Shown one piece after another: positions 1-8,353 of a stretch of 39,303 nt of DNA; positions within the stretch are counted from its first letter, which is position 1, and each line of letters starts with the position of its first letter. The stretch spans positions 1 to 39,303 of the forward strand of contig NZ_LPUY01000085.1 of assembly GCF_001518015.1 (NCBI RefSeq), written 5' to 3'. Both the position numbers and the translations under genes were made by a program. This DNA comes from Tritonibacter horizontis. Its GTDB lineage: Bacteria > Pseudomonadota > Alphaproteobacteria > Rhodobacterales > Rhodobacteraceae. The notes beneath the pieces were generated by a model that did no database searches, was not told where the DNA came from, and saw only the letters and a list, made by a program, of their open reading frames with translations.

Positions 1-27
1 CCCCGCAGGGGCGCGCGCGGCGCCGGT

Positions 28-50
28 CGCTTCGGGCAAAGCCCGAAGCG
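28..50. repeat. Perfect hairpin downstream of maiA
   Basis: Two 10-bp arms (28-37 and 41-50) flank an AAA loop. The hairpin lies 28 bases past the maiA stop codon. In the direction of maiA transcription no T-run follows, so it is not a standard intrinsic terminator. It may stabilise the 3' end of the operon transcript or be part of a dispersed intergenic repeat. Confidence 0.5.
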
Positions 51-77
51 AAACCTCTCGCGGTCATCCCATGCCTG

Positions 78-716
78 CTAGACCGAAGGCTGATGGCGAT
101 CGGGGTGGGCGGCGGCAAACGCCGGGTGTTTGGCACAAGCGGCCTCAACCTTCAGCAATCGCGCAAATGGGGTCAGGTCTATCTCCCAGCGTCGCGCATT
201 GTAGAGCTGGGGCAAAAGGCAGATGTCAGCAAGCCCGGGGCTGTCCCCGACGCAAAAATCCGCCTCTGGCCAGTGCTCCAGCAAGGCCGAGAAGGCCGTC
301 AGGCCGGGGGTGATGAACTGTCGCATCCAATCGCCCATCTGCAGGGTGCCCCCGCTCTGAGCAACGCCAAACCGGGCGACAGAGAGATTGCAGACCGGGT
401 GCAGATCCACAGCGATGCTCTGGGCTAGAGCCTCCACATGGGTGCGCTCAATTGGATCCGCTGGCAGCAGGCCAAGGTTTCGCGTCCGGTCCAGGTAGCT
501 CAGACAAGCAAGGGACTGGGTGAACCGGGCGCCGTCGATATCGAGGACCGGCACCAGGCCTTGTGGATTGCGCGCCAGATGCGCGGCCGTGCGCTGCTCG
601 CCTGCGATCAGATCGACGGGCCTGATGTCATAGCGGATCGACGCCAGATTGAGGGCGATCCGAAGCCGGTAACTGGCAGAGGAGCGCCAGTAGTCGTAAA
701 GGACCACGTCAGACAT
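78..716 (-). CDS. maiA: Maleylacetoacetate isomerase (zeta-class GST fold)
   Basis: Glutathione-dependent isomerase that converts maleylacetoacetate to fumarylacetoacetate, the step between HmgA and FahA. The 212-residue protein has the zeta-class N-terminus: YDYWRSSASYRLRIAL near residues 6-21, with the Ser-Ser-Ala-Ser glutathione-activating segment, then a thioredoxin-like half ending in the VPVLDIDG and QSLACLSYLD segments and an all-helical C-terminal half. I chose the ATG at 716 over the longer in-frame reading because MSDVVLYDYW is the normal family start and because it overlaps the stop of the DUF2783 gene by 8 bases (ATGTCTGA), a translational-coupling arrangement. It is the last gene of the minus-strand homogentisate operon. 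Cytosolic. Length is normal for the family. Confidence 0.92.
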   Translation of the reverse strand: MSDVVLYDYWRSSASYRLRIALNLASIRYDIRPVDLIAGEQRTAAHLARNPQGLVPVLDIDGARFTQSLACLSYLDRTRNLGLLPADPIERTHVEALAQSIAVDLHPVCNLSVARFGVAQSGGTLQMGDWMRQFITPGLTAFSALLEHWPEADFCVGDSPGLADICLLPQLYNARRWEIDLTPFARLLKVEAACAKHPAFAAAHPDRHQPSV

Positions 717-918
717 CCTCGACCCCGGTTCTGGCGCAGACCAAGGCCTGTTTGAGGATCTCCGGATCGCCAATCTGATTGGCAAGGATCAGGATCAGTC
801 GCGCGTTGAGCGCATCGCTCTGCTCTTTGCTGAGCCCCTCATGCGCGGCCAGCAGGGCGGCGTAACTGTCGTCAGGCGTGGCGAGGTTCGGGGTGAGGAT
901 CAGGTCATGATGGGGCAT
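709..918 (-). CDS. DUF2783-type small protein of the homogentisate operon
   Basis: A 69-residue acidic protein beginning MPHHDLILTPNLATPDD. It resembles the short DUF2783 proteins found beside FAD-dependent hydroxylases in aromatic degradation clusters; this assignment is from memory of the family and was not searched. It has no membrane segment or cysteine pair. Its ribosome-binding site (AAGGAG, 9 bases before ATG) lies in the end of the upstream hydroxylase gene, only 6 bases away, and its stop overlaps the maiA start. It is therefore translated as part of the operon. A role as a small partner or stability factor of the hydroxylase is inference from gene order only. Confidence 0.75.
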   Translation of the reverse strand: MPHHDLILTPNLATPDDSYAALLAAHEGLSKEQSDALNARLILILANQIGDPEILKQALVCARTGVEDV

Positions 919-924
919 CCGGCG

Positions 925-2538
925 TCACTCCTTGCCGATGGCGCGGCGCAGGGCGGCGCGGGTTCCGGCCTCGTCAAAACGGTGCCAGCGCGCGGCGACG
1001 TGTTGATCTGGCCGGATCAGATAGGTTGCTGCGGTGGCCGCTCCCAGGTAGCGCGCCGCGAAGGCGCCGCTGGGGTCATCCGCCGTCACAAGCGGCAGAC
1101 CGGAGATCGTGACGCCGGCCTCTTCAAGATGTGCCGGGGCGTCGCAATTGATCGCAAGCAGGGTGAAGCCGCCGCCGAGGCGCTGCAACAGGAACCCGTC
1201 GCCCAGCGGCGCATCCGGGCACGGCGCACCGGGGCGCGTGCGGGCCGGGCCGGTGGGCAGGTGATCCGGACTGTTCAATGCGGAGCCATCATAGACTGAA
1301 GGCAGGGACAAACGACCGGAGTTTACCATCGGACGGGCAAAGGCGTGATGCTCTGAAAGATCCAGCACCGCATTGCGAAACACCCGCGAGATCTCCGATT
1401 TCGGTGTAATGAAATCTGTTGAGCGGGAAGAGTTCAGAATATTCTCTTCCGCTGCGGCGATCCGTTCGGTGTCGTAGCTGTCCAGAAGACTGTCATCCGC
1501 GATGCCGTCCAGCACCAGTTTCAGCTTCCAGATCAGGTTGTCGGTGTCCTGGAAGCCGGAGTTCGCCCCACGCGCCCCGAAGGGCGAAACCTGATGGGCG
1601 CTGTCCCCGGCAAAGATCACCCGGTCGTGGCGAAACCGCGCCATCCGGCGGCACTGAAAGGTATAGATCGAGACCCACTCGAGTGCGAACGGAACCTCCT
1701 CCCCCAGCATCGCCCGGAGGCGGGGGATGACGTTTTCGGGTTTCTTCTCTTCGGCTTTGTCGATGTCCCAGCCTAGTTGCAGGTCGATGCGCCAGACGCC
1801 GTCGGGTTGCTTGTGCAAGAGAGCCGATTGACCCTGATTGAAAGGCGGGTCGAACCAGAACCAGCGCTCGGTTGGGAAATCCGCCTCCATGGTGACGTCG
1901 GCAATCAGAAAATTGTCCTCAAATACACGCCCGACGAAATCCAGCCCCAGCTGTGACCGTATCGGCGACCCGGCGCCGTCACAGGCAACAAGCCACTCTG
2001 TTTCCAGCGAATATGCCCCGTCTGGCGTGTCTATCGTCAGCGTGACGTGATCCCTGTGTTGCGCAACCCCGGTGACCCGGTTCCGGCCCCGAATTTCGAT
2101 GGGCGCGCCAGCGGCTTGCAAGGAGCGGACCCGGTTCACGAGATCGCTTTCGACATAATATTGTTGCAGGTTCACAAAGGCAGGGAACTGATGTCCGTCT
2201 TCCGGAAGCAGGTTGAAGTCATAGACTTTGCGATCTCTGAAAAAGACTTTGCCGAGGTTCCATTCGACGCCTTTGGTCGCCATCAGATGGCCAACTCCCA
2301 GCCGGTCGGCGATTTCCAGCGTGCGTTTGGCAAAGCAGATGGCGCGGGAGCCGGAGCTGACCTTGTCATTGTCGTCCAGGACCACCACGGGGATGCCGGA
2401 CTGCGCAAGGTCGATGGCGGCGGCAAGACCGACAGGCCCGGCGCCAACCACGAGGACCTTGTGGCGCCTGGGCCGGATCGCATCCTGATCCGCATGGCGC
2501 TCGTAGGGGTAAAGCGGCGCTTCGAAATTTTTGGTCAT
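925..2538 (-). CDS. FAD-dependent aromatic hydroxylase (PHBH/PheA family)
   Basis: A 537-residue flavoprotein monooxygenase with all three fingerprints of the p-hydroxybenzoate hydroxylase group: the dinucleotide-binding GAGPVG at 32-37, the DG motif (ACDGAGSPIRS, about 186-195), and the ribose-binding GD motif (AGDSAHQVSPFGARG, about 310-324). The C-terminal 140 residues form the thioredoxin-like extension seen in phenol and 3-(3-hydroxyphenyl)propionate hydroxylases. The ATG at 2538 has a good ribosome-binding site (AAGGGAAGAG). Within a homogentisate operon the likely job is hydroxylation of a hydroxyphenylacetate to homogentisate, as in MhaA-type 3-hydroxyphenylacetate 6-hydroxylases. That substrate is inferred from context, not read from the sequence. 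NAD(P)H and O2 would be the co-substrates. Confidence 0.85.
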   Translation of the reverse strand: MTKNFEAPLYPYERHADQDAIRPRRHKVLVVGAGPVGLAAAIDLAQSGIPVVVLDDNDKVSSGSRAICFAKRTLEIADRLGVGHLMATKGVEWNLGKVFFRDRKVYDFNLLPEDGHQFPAFVNLQQYYVESDLVNRVRSLQAAGAPIEIRGRNRVTGVAQHRDHVTLTIDTPDGAYSLETEWLVACDGAGSPIRSQLGLDFVGRVFEDNFLIADVTMEADFPTERWFWFDPPFNQGQSALLHKQPDGVWRIDLQLGWDIDKAEEKKPENVIPRLRAMLGEEVPFALEWVSIYTFQCRRMARFRHDRVIFAGDSAHQVSPFGARGANSGFQDTDNLIWKLKLVLDGIADDSLLDSYDTERIAAAEENILNSSRSTDFITPKSEISRVFRNAVLDLSEHHAFARPMVNSGRLSLPSVYDGSALNSPDHLPTGPARTRPGAPCPDAPLGDGFLLQRLGGGFTLLAINCDAPAHLEEAGVTISGLPLVTADDPSGAFAARYLGAATAATYLIRPDQHVAARWHRFDEAGTRAALRRAIGKE

Positions 2539-2658
2539 CCGGTCTCTTCCCTTCCGGTGGTCAGACAGGGGCCGGTCCCCTGGGGCGGGAACCGGATGGC
2601 CGCGGGCGATGCAGCATAAAGCTTGGCCGGACCGGACCCGACGTTGGGCCGGTGCAAA

Positions 2659-3609
2659 TCAGGCTTGCAGCGCGTCCCACATGTCGAGATCGCGCTGGGC
2701 GGTCCAGATGCGGGGCGTGTCGATGCCGCGGGCCTCGTCATAGGCGCGCGCGACGTTGAACGGCAGGCAATGTTCGTAGATCGCGTAATCCTTGAACTTT
2801 GGATCGCAGGCCTCGCGGACCGCGTCCCAGGCCTCTTTCAGCGATCCGCCGCGTGCGGCGACCCTGGCTGCGGGGCGGTAGGTGCTTGCGACGAAATCAC
2901 GGGTGTTTTCAATGGCGGCATTGACCATCTCCTTGCCCAGAAGCGCGTCGCCGCGGCCGGGGGCAATGGCGTCCACGTCATAGGCCTTGATCCTGTCGAG
3001 CGTCTGCCCCCAGTCGGCGAAATGCCCATCGCCGCAGTAGCAGGCCGAGTGGTATTCGACGATGTCGCCGGTGAACATGACGTTCTGATCCGGCACATGG
3101 ATTACCGCATCACCGGCGGTATGGGCACGCCCTAGGTGTCTGATATCCACGCGACGATTGCCAAGGTAAACTGTCATGGCGTCGGAAAATGTGGTGGTCG
3201 GCCAGGTCAGGCCGGGGATGCTTTCATGCCCCTCGAACAGGCGCGGGAACCGCTGAAACTCGCTGTCCCAGTCTTCCTGCCCCCGCTCGACGACCATGGA
3301 TCTGGCGGTGTCGGACATAATGATGTTCTCCGCCCCAAAGGCGGACGCCCCAAGCACCCGCACCGCATGATAGTGTGTCAGCACGAGATGAGAGATCGGT
3401 TTGTCGGTCACCGAGCGGACGCATTCAATGACCTTGTTGGCCAGCCGTGGCGTGGCCTGGGCCTCAACGATCATCACGGAGTCGTCGCCGATGATGACGC
3501 CGGAGTTGGGATCGCCTTCGGCGGTAAAGGCATAGAGCCCCTCTCCAACCTCGGTGAAGGAAATGTTCTTTTCGCTCATGTCGCCTTGGGATGCGAATGC
3601 CTTGGCCAT
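2659..3609 (-). CDS. MBL-fold protein with altered metal site
   Basis: A 316-residue metallo-beta-lactamase-fold protein between fahA and the FAD hydroxylase. The usual HxHxDH motif reads H79-Y-H81-A-V-R84, so the Asp and third His are replaced by Val and Arg. The later ligands H163 (GRAHTAGD) and D182 (FTGD) are kept, but the final PGHG position is R219 (APGRG). It could bind one metal at most in the usual way. The ATG at 3609 was preferred over the 353-residue reading because it has an AAGGA site 9 bases upstream and because the longer form would run into the end of fahA. I believe this HYHAVR variant recurs in homogentisate clusters, so it may be a family trait. Substrate unknown; a hydrolytic or regulatory role in the pathway is a guess. 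Confidence 0.85.
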   Translation of the reverse strand: MAKAFASQGDMSEKNISFTEVGEGLYAFTAEGDPNSGVIIGDDSVMIVEAQATPRLANKVIECVRSVTDKPISHLVLTHYHAVRVLGASAFGAENIIMSDTARSMVVERGQEDWDSEFQRFPRLFEGHESIPGLTWPTTTFSDAMTVYLGNRRVDIRHLGRAHTAGDAVIHVPDQNVMFTGDIVEYHSACYCGDGHFADWGQTLDRIKAYDVDAIAPGRGDALLGKEMVNAAIENTRDFVASTYRPAARVAARGGSLKEAWDAVREACDPKFKDYAIYEHCLPFNVARAYDEARGIDTPRIWTAQRDLDMWDALQA

Positions 3610-3688
3610 ATGTTCTGTCCTTTTTTCAGTGCGCAGAAGGAGCGGGGGCGCTGCCTGCGCGGGGAAATCTGAGAGTGGATGACGCGCC

Positions 3689-4945
3689 TCAGCGCGCATA
3701 AGGGTCGTCAAGCGCAGCAATCACCGTGCCAGTGCAGTCGCCGAAACCAATGGTATAGCCATCGCCCCGGGCTGCGCCCTTCAGCGTCAACCGGTCACCA
3801 TCCTCGATAAAGCTGCGGGTCTCGCCGCTGGGCAGCGTCAAAGGCTCCTTGCCGCCCCAGCTCAATTCCAGAAGCGAGCCGCGTTCGTCCCTGTTCGGGC
3901 CGGAAATGGTGCCGGACCCCAGCAGGTCGCCGGCGTTCATCGGACAGCCCGAGGTGGTGTGATGCGCCAGTTGCTGGGCGGCCGAGTAATACATCTCCCG
4001 GTAGTTGGTCCGCGCGATTGTGGCCTCTTCCCCACCCTCTGGGCACAGGGTCACCGATAGGTCGATGTCATAGAGCATCGGCCCGCAGTCCTTCAGATGA
4101 TCGAGGAGGTCGACCTCACGCGCGGGCGTGTCGCAGCGGAACGGCTCCAGCGCCGCTTTCGTCACGATCCAGGGGCTGATCGTCGTGGCGGTGGCCTTTG
4201 CCTGGAAAGGGCCAAGCGGCTGGTATTCCCAGGCCTGGATGTCGCGCGCGGACCAGTCGTTCAGCAGCACATAGCCAAATATGTTGTCGTCTGCTTCCTG
4301 CACGGTGATGGGCCCGTCCGATGGCACGCCGACAAGCGCCCCGATCTCCAACTCGATGTCAAAACGAGCACAGGGCGCCCAACGGGGCGCGTCGTCATTT
4401 GGCCCCTTGAGCTGGCCCCAGGGGCGGCGCACATCGGTGCCGGACACCACGACGGAGGAGGCCCGCCCATTGTAGCCGATAGGAATATGCAGCCAGTTCG
4501 GCGGCAAGGCATTTTCCGCACCCCTGAACATGGTGCCGACATTGGTGGCATGGTGACGCCCGGCATAGAAATCGGTGTATTCAGACACCATGACGGGCAT
4601 ATGCAATTCAGCATCCGTCATGTGCACCAGGCAAGGCTCAACCACCGTCTGCTCCGGTGCGTCCTCTTGCAGCAGCGCGACCAGACGGTTGCGCAGCGCC
4701 GACCACACCGCAGGCCCTTCCTCCATGACTTCGTTCCAAAAGGGCATCTCGAACATGGGCGCGCCGCCGAGATCGATCACCCCCGTGGCTTCGGCGGCCT
4801 GCAGATCCAGGATCATGTCCCCGATGGCGACACCGCATCGCGGATCCGTACCTGCGGTCGAGAACACCCCATAGGGCAGGTTGTTCAAAGGGAACGGGTG
4901 ATCGGCCGCATTGGCCGATGTGACCCAGGATTTTGTCAAAGGCAT
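3689..4945 (-). CDS. fahA: Fumarylacetoacetase
   Basis: Final enzyme of the homogentisate pathway, hydrolysing fumarylacetoacetate to fumarate and acetoacetate. The 418-residue protein matches the usual length. It has the N-terminal SH3-like domain followed by the catalytic FAH domain. Visible metal and catalytic positions include D125 and H131/H132 in the DFYAGRHHATNVG segment, E198 and E200 in FDIELEIG, D230 in LLNDWSARD and K250 in GPFQAK, which correspond to the known Ca/Mg ligands and catalytic residues of mammalian FAH. The start ATG at 4945 has an AAGGA site 5 to 6 bases upstream. It follows hmgA after a repeat-bearing spacer of about 110 bases and precedes the MBL-fold gene by 79 bases. 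Cytosolic. Confidence 0.96.
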   Translation of the reverse strand: MPLTKSWVTSANAADHPFPLNNLPYGVFSTAGTDPRCGVAIGDMILDLQAAEATGVIDLGGAPMFEMPFWNEVMEEGPAVWSALRNRLVALLQEDAPEQTVVEPCLVHMTDAELHMPVMVSEYTDFYAGRHHATNVGTMFRGAENALPPNWLHIPIGYNGRASSVVVSGTDVRRPWGQLKGPNDDAPRWAPCARFDIELEIGALVGVPSDGPITVQEADDNIFGYVLLNDWSARDIQAWEYQPLGPFQAKATATTISPWIVTKAALEPFRCDTPAREVDLLDHLKDCGPMLYDIDLSVTLCPEGGEEATIARTNYREMYYSAAQQLAHHTTSGCPMNAGDLLGSGTISGPNRDERGSLLELSWGGKEPLTLPSGETRSFIEDGDRLTLKGAARGDGYTIGFGDCTGTVIAALDDPYAR

Positions 4946-4983
4946 AAGGCTTCCTTTTGGCGCTGCGGGCTCATTCGGCCCTG

Positions 4984-5052
4984 CTTCATCTTTTCAAAAA
5001 TATCTCGGGGGTGAAGGCGGCCCCGCAAGGGCCGCAGAGGGGGCAGAGCCCC
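4984..5052 (-). repeat. Rhodobacteraceae-type intergenic repeat after hmgA
   Basis: Read on the minus strand it starts one base after the hmgA stop with a GC hairpin (GGGGC-TCT-GCCCC, 5040-5052). A second hairpin follows (7-bp arms 5017-5023 and 5029-5035), then a run of C and an AT-rich tail with GAGATATTTTTGAAAAGATG. I recognise this plan (GC hairpin, C-run, conserved ATATTTTTGAAAAGATGAAG tail) from many intergenic regions of roseobacters. It sits inside an operon, between hmgA and fahA, so it may act as an attenuating or RNA-stabilising element rather than a full terminator. Confidence 0.6.
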
Positions 5053-5053
5053 T

Positions 5054-6409
5054 TCACTTCTGTCCGGGGGTGCCGTCGAATTTCTTTTCGAGAGTGCTCC
5101 AGCAGTCGATGTAATCATCCTGCAGTGGCGCGTCTTTGGCGGCAAACTCTGTCAGATGCTGTGGAAAACGGGTCTCAAACATAAAGGACATGGTGTTTTC
5201 CAGCTTGTCTGGCCCGAGGTTGGCATTTGATGCCCCCTCAAACGCCTGCCGGTCCGGCCCATGTGGCAACATCATATTGTGAAGACTGATGCCCCCCGGC
5301 ACAAAGCCCTGCGGCTTTGCATCATACTGGCCGTAGATATTGCCCATCAGCTCAGACATGATGTTTTTGTGATACCAGGGCGGGCGGAACGTGTTTTCCG
5401 CCACCATCCATCGGTCCCGGAACAGGACAAAGTCGATATTGGCGGTTCCTGGCTGTCCCGAGGGCGCGGTGAGCACGGTAAAAATCGACGGGTCCGGGTG
5501 ATCAAACAGGATCGCGCCCACCGGACAATAGGTCCGCAGGTCATATTTGTAGGGCGCATAGTTGCCGTGCCAGGCGACCACATCCAGCGGGCTCTGGCCA
5601 ATCTTTGTCTCGTGGAACTGACCACACCATTTCACGGTAAGGGTCGAGGGGACCTCGTGATCCTCAAAGGCTGCCACCGGCGCCTTGAAATCGCGCGGAT
5701 TGGCGAGACAGTTGGCGCCAATCGGCCCCCGGCCGGGCAGGTCGAATTTCTGGCCGTAGTTCTCGCAGACAAATCCACGCGCCGGGCCTTCCAGAACCTC
5801 GACCCGGTAGACCAGGCCGCGGGGCAGGATGGCGATTTCCTGGGGGGCCACGTCGATCAGACCCAGCTCGGTGGCAAAGCGCAGCCGCCCTTCCTGGGGC
5901 ACCACCAGCAGTTCGGAATCGGCGGAGTAGAAATAGGCGTCCTTCATCGATTCGGTAACCAGATAGATATGGCTTGCCATGCCCACCTGGGTGTTCACAT
6001 CCCCGGCCGTCGTCATTGTGCGCATGCCGGTCAGCCAGGTCAGCCCGGTTTCCGAATGTGGCACCGGATCCCAGCGGTACTGCCCCAGCGAGGTCACATC
6101 CTGCGGCATATGCGGCGCGGTTTTCCACAGGGGCAGATCAATTTTCTCATAGCGATGCGAGTGTTTGACGCTGGGACGGATGCGGTAGCACCAGGTCCGC
6201 TCCGGGCGATCCGCGGTAAAGGCGGTGCCAGAGAGCTGCTCTCCATAAAGGCCGTAGTTGCATTTCTGAGGGCTGTTCATCCCTTGCGGCAACGCGCCGG
6301 GCAGGGCTTCGGTTTCGAAGTCATTGCCAAATCCGGGCATGTAGCCTTCGGTGGTGCCCTGGTTCGACGGGGCCTGGATCATCTGGTCCGGTAGTGCGTG
6401 ACGGGTCAT
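5054..6409 (-). CDS. hmgA: Homogentisate 1,2-dioxygenase
   Basis: Non-haem Fe(II) dioxygenase that opens the homogentisate ring to give maleylacetoacetate. The 451-residue protein shows the full iron site in order: H347 and E353 in [14 protein letters not shown] and H383 in LPHGPD, with the proton-shuttle H281 in [12 protein letters not shown]. These match human HGO H335, E341, H371 and H292. The N-terminal [19 protein letters not shown] is typical. Start choice: a TTG at 6418 abuts the AGGAGG ribosome-binding site with no gap, while the ATG at 6409 sits 9 bases after it, so the ATG is used. First gene of the minus-strand homogentisate operon, transcribed away from the MarR gene. Confidence 0.97.
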   Translation of the reverse strand: MTRHALPDQMIQAPSNQGTTEGYMPGFGNDFETEALPGALPQGMNSPQKCNYGLYGEQLSGTAFTADRPERTWCYRIRPSVKHSHRYEKIDLPLWKTAPHMPQDVTSLGQYRWDPVPHSETGLTWLTGMRTMTTAGDVNTQVGMASHIYLVTESMKDAYFYSADSELLVVPQEGRLRFATELGLIDVAPQEIAILPRGLVYRVEVLEGPARGFVCENYGQKFDLPGRGPIGANCLANPRDFKAPVAAFEDHEVPSTLTVKWCGQFHETKIGQSPLDVVAWHGNYAPYKYDLRTYCPVGAILFDHPDPSIFTVLTAPSGQPGTANIDFVLFRDRWMVAENTFRPPWYHKNIMSELMGNIYGQYDAKPQGFVPGGISLHNMMLPHGPDRQAFEGASNANLGPDKLENTMSFMFETRFPQHLTEFAAKDAPLQDDYIDCWSTLEKKFDGTPGQK

Positions 6410-6445
6410 CGCGGTCAACCTCCTCTTGCATTTCCCTCTCGGTAA

Positions 6446-6463
6446 TAGTTGATTTTGTAACTA
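6446..6463. promoter_or_regulatory. Inverted repeat between hmgA and marR, candidate MarR operator
   Basis: TAGTT and AACTA arms (6446-6450, 6459-6463) flank 8 bases in the only AT-rich stretch of the 76-base divergent intergenic region. MarR proteins bind pseudo-palindromes of about this size, often between themselves and their target. Binding here by the adjacent MarR protein is inference. No convincing -35/-10 pair with normal spacing was found. Confidence 0.4.
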
Positions 6464-6485
6464 ACAAGGGAGGCGATGCGCGCAG

Positions 6486-6941
6486 ATGGGCGAGAACGAT
6501 GATTTTGTGGTGCAGGATTTCCTGCCCTTTTTGTTGAACCGGGCCGCCGAGGAGTCGTCGCTGGAGTTTCAAAAGCTCTACAAGGGGCGCTATGGGATGT
6601 TGCGGACCGAATGGCGGGTGCTGTTCCACCTGGGCATGTACGGTCGGATGACGGCGCGCGATATTTCGCTGCGGGCGAAGATTCACAAAACCAAGATCAG
6701 CCGCGCGGTGGCCAAGATGGCTGAACGGCGATGGGTCCTGCGCAGCCGGGACCAGGCGGACCGCCGGTCAGAGCATCTTGAGCTGACGACGGCGGGGCGC
6801 GCGGTCTATGAGGATCTGCGCCAACGGGCCAAAAGCTATGACGCCGGTCTGACGCGCCAGTTCGCGCCGTCGGAAGTGGCGCTGTTGCGTCGCATGTTGC
6901 GGCAGTTGGCAAGCCAGGAGGCTCCGGCTAAACCTGAGTGA
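6486..6941 (+). CDS. MarR-family transcriptional regulator
   Basis: A 151-residue winged-helix regulator. The DNA-binding core runs from about residue 50 (MTARDISLRAKIHKTKISRA, helix-turn-helix) to the wing with the R-D-Q-A-D-R-R motif (about 88-98), which is the classic MarR DxRxxR-type signature. Flanking helices form the dimer interface. The ATG at 6486 follows AGGGAGG. It is divergent from hmgA with a shared 76-base promoter region, so control of the homogentisate operon is the simplest proposal. The effector is probably homogentisate or a related aromatic acid, which is inference. The cyclase gene fragment begins 22 bases after its stop and could be co-transcribed. Confidence 0.9.
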   Translation: MGENDDFVVQDFLPFLLNRAAEESSLEFQKLYKGRYGMLRTEWRVLFHLGMYGRMTARDISLRAKIHKTKISRAVAKMAERRWVLRSRDQADRRSEHLELTTAGRAVYEDLRQRAKSYDAGLTRQFAPSEVALLRRMLRQLASQEAPAKPE

Positions 6942-6963
6942 ACCCGACAAAAAGGCCAGCACC

Positions 6964-8196
6964 ATGACCGATGCCACCACCATCGCCACCCTCAAGGACT
7001 GGTTGATACAGCAGGGCCTGAAGGCCGTCGCGCGCGAAGACATGCTGCGCGCCTTCTGCGAAGAGCTGGTGCGCCTGGGGGTGCCCTTGCTCCGGATGCA
7101 ATTGGGCCAGCGTGCCTTGCATCCGGAATTTGGCGGTATCGGGTTCACCTGGACCCGGGCCGATGGCATGAATTCAGAATATTTTCGCCGACCGGAAGAA
7201 CCGCGCGACAATTGGTAACTCAGCCCATTCTACGCCCTGCTCGAAAGCGGTGAAGAAGAGCTCTGTGCGGAGTTGACGGACACCGAGGAGCACCGCTTTC
7301 CAATTTTTGCCGAACTCCGGGCGATGGGCGGCACCAGCTATTTGGCCCATTGGCAGCCGGTCGGCCAAAAAACCCGGCAGGAGTATGATCCGGCCTCGAC
7401 CATTGTAGCAGAAGGGGTGCTTGCCTCCTGGACGCTGGATGGCGACCCAAAGGAGGCAGAACAGCACCGCAACCTGATCCGTGGCTGCTTTGAAACGCTG
7501 GCGATCGTGCTCGCGGTGGACAGCAACCGCGAAATGGGCCGGTCGCTGCTACAGGTCTATCTGGGCCGCGACGCGGGGAGCCGGGTGCTGTCGGGCGAGA
7601 TCACGCGCGGGTCATCGCAGTTGATTGATGCGGTGATCTGCCTGTTCGATCTGCGGGATTTCATGGCGCTGTCGGAACAACTGCCGGGGACGGCCTTGGT
7701 GGAGCTGTTGAACGATTATTTTGGTCACGTCGTGGATGTGATCCACGCCCATGGCGGGAATATCCTGAAATTCATGGGCGACGGGGTGATGGCGATGTTC
7801 AACCTTGGCACGCTCGAAGAGGACGTGCAGGCGGCCTTGCGGGCGGTGGCGGAGCTGGGGCCGCGGATGGAAGCGGTGAATGCAGATCGTGCGGCGCGGG
7901 ACCTGCCGCTGGCGGGATACACGATGGCGCTGCACGCGGGCGAGATCCTCTATGGCAATATCGGCGCGCCGCATCGTCTGGACTTCACCGTCATTGGCCC
8001 CGCCGTCAACCTGACCGCCCGCATTGCCGATATGCATCGGACGGTGGAGCGCTCGATCATCCTGTCCGAAGATGTCCGTCGGGCAGCTGGGGCGGAACGT
8101 GACAACCTGATTTCGGTCGGCCGATACATGCTGCGTGGGGCGGCTGCGCCGGTGGAGCTGTTCACGATCTGCCCGGCAGAGACAGGGCCTGCCTGA
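6964..8196 (+). pseudogene. Class III adenylate/guanylate cyclase interrupted by a TAA
   Basis: One continuous reading frame from the ATG at 6964 to the TGA at 8194-8196 would give 410 codons, but codon 85 (7216-7218) is TAA. The frame stays open on both sides and the protein sense continues without a break: ...RRPEEPRDNW, stop, LSPFYALLESGEEEL... The 3' part holds a complete class III cyclase domain: metal Asp in FDLRDFMALSE, second metal Asp in KFMGDGVMAMF, then the GEILYGNIGAPHRLDFTVIG segment with the dimer-interface residues. The first 200 residues are a separate N-terminal domain of unknown fold. A substitution in one codon explains the stop. It may be a real recent pseudogene, a sequencing error, or two separate products (an 84-residue peptide, plus a protein restarting from the TTG at 7273, which has no clear ribosome-binding site). 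Confidence 0.8.
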
Positions 8197-8353
8197 GCAC
8201 AGGGCCAGCCCGCGCCAGCGCCGGGATCACCGGACGGTTTTGAGCCATTGAGCCAGAGCCTCGACAGGACGGGATGCGGCCAGGACAAATGGCGTGGTTC
8301 CCGGCCCGCCGTCTGTGTCCTCGTCCTCGGTCGGCAGTCGGTCGGCACAAAGG

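Noticed and set aside
7216-7218. Programmed stop-codon readthrough in the cyclase gene
   Set aside because: The codon is TAA, not TGA, and no special downstream hairpin or context was seen. A nonsense change or sequencing error is simpler.
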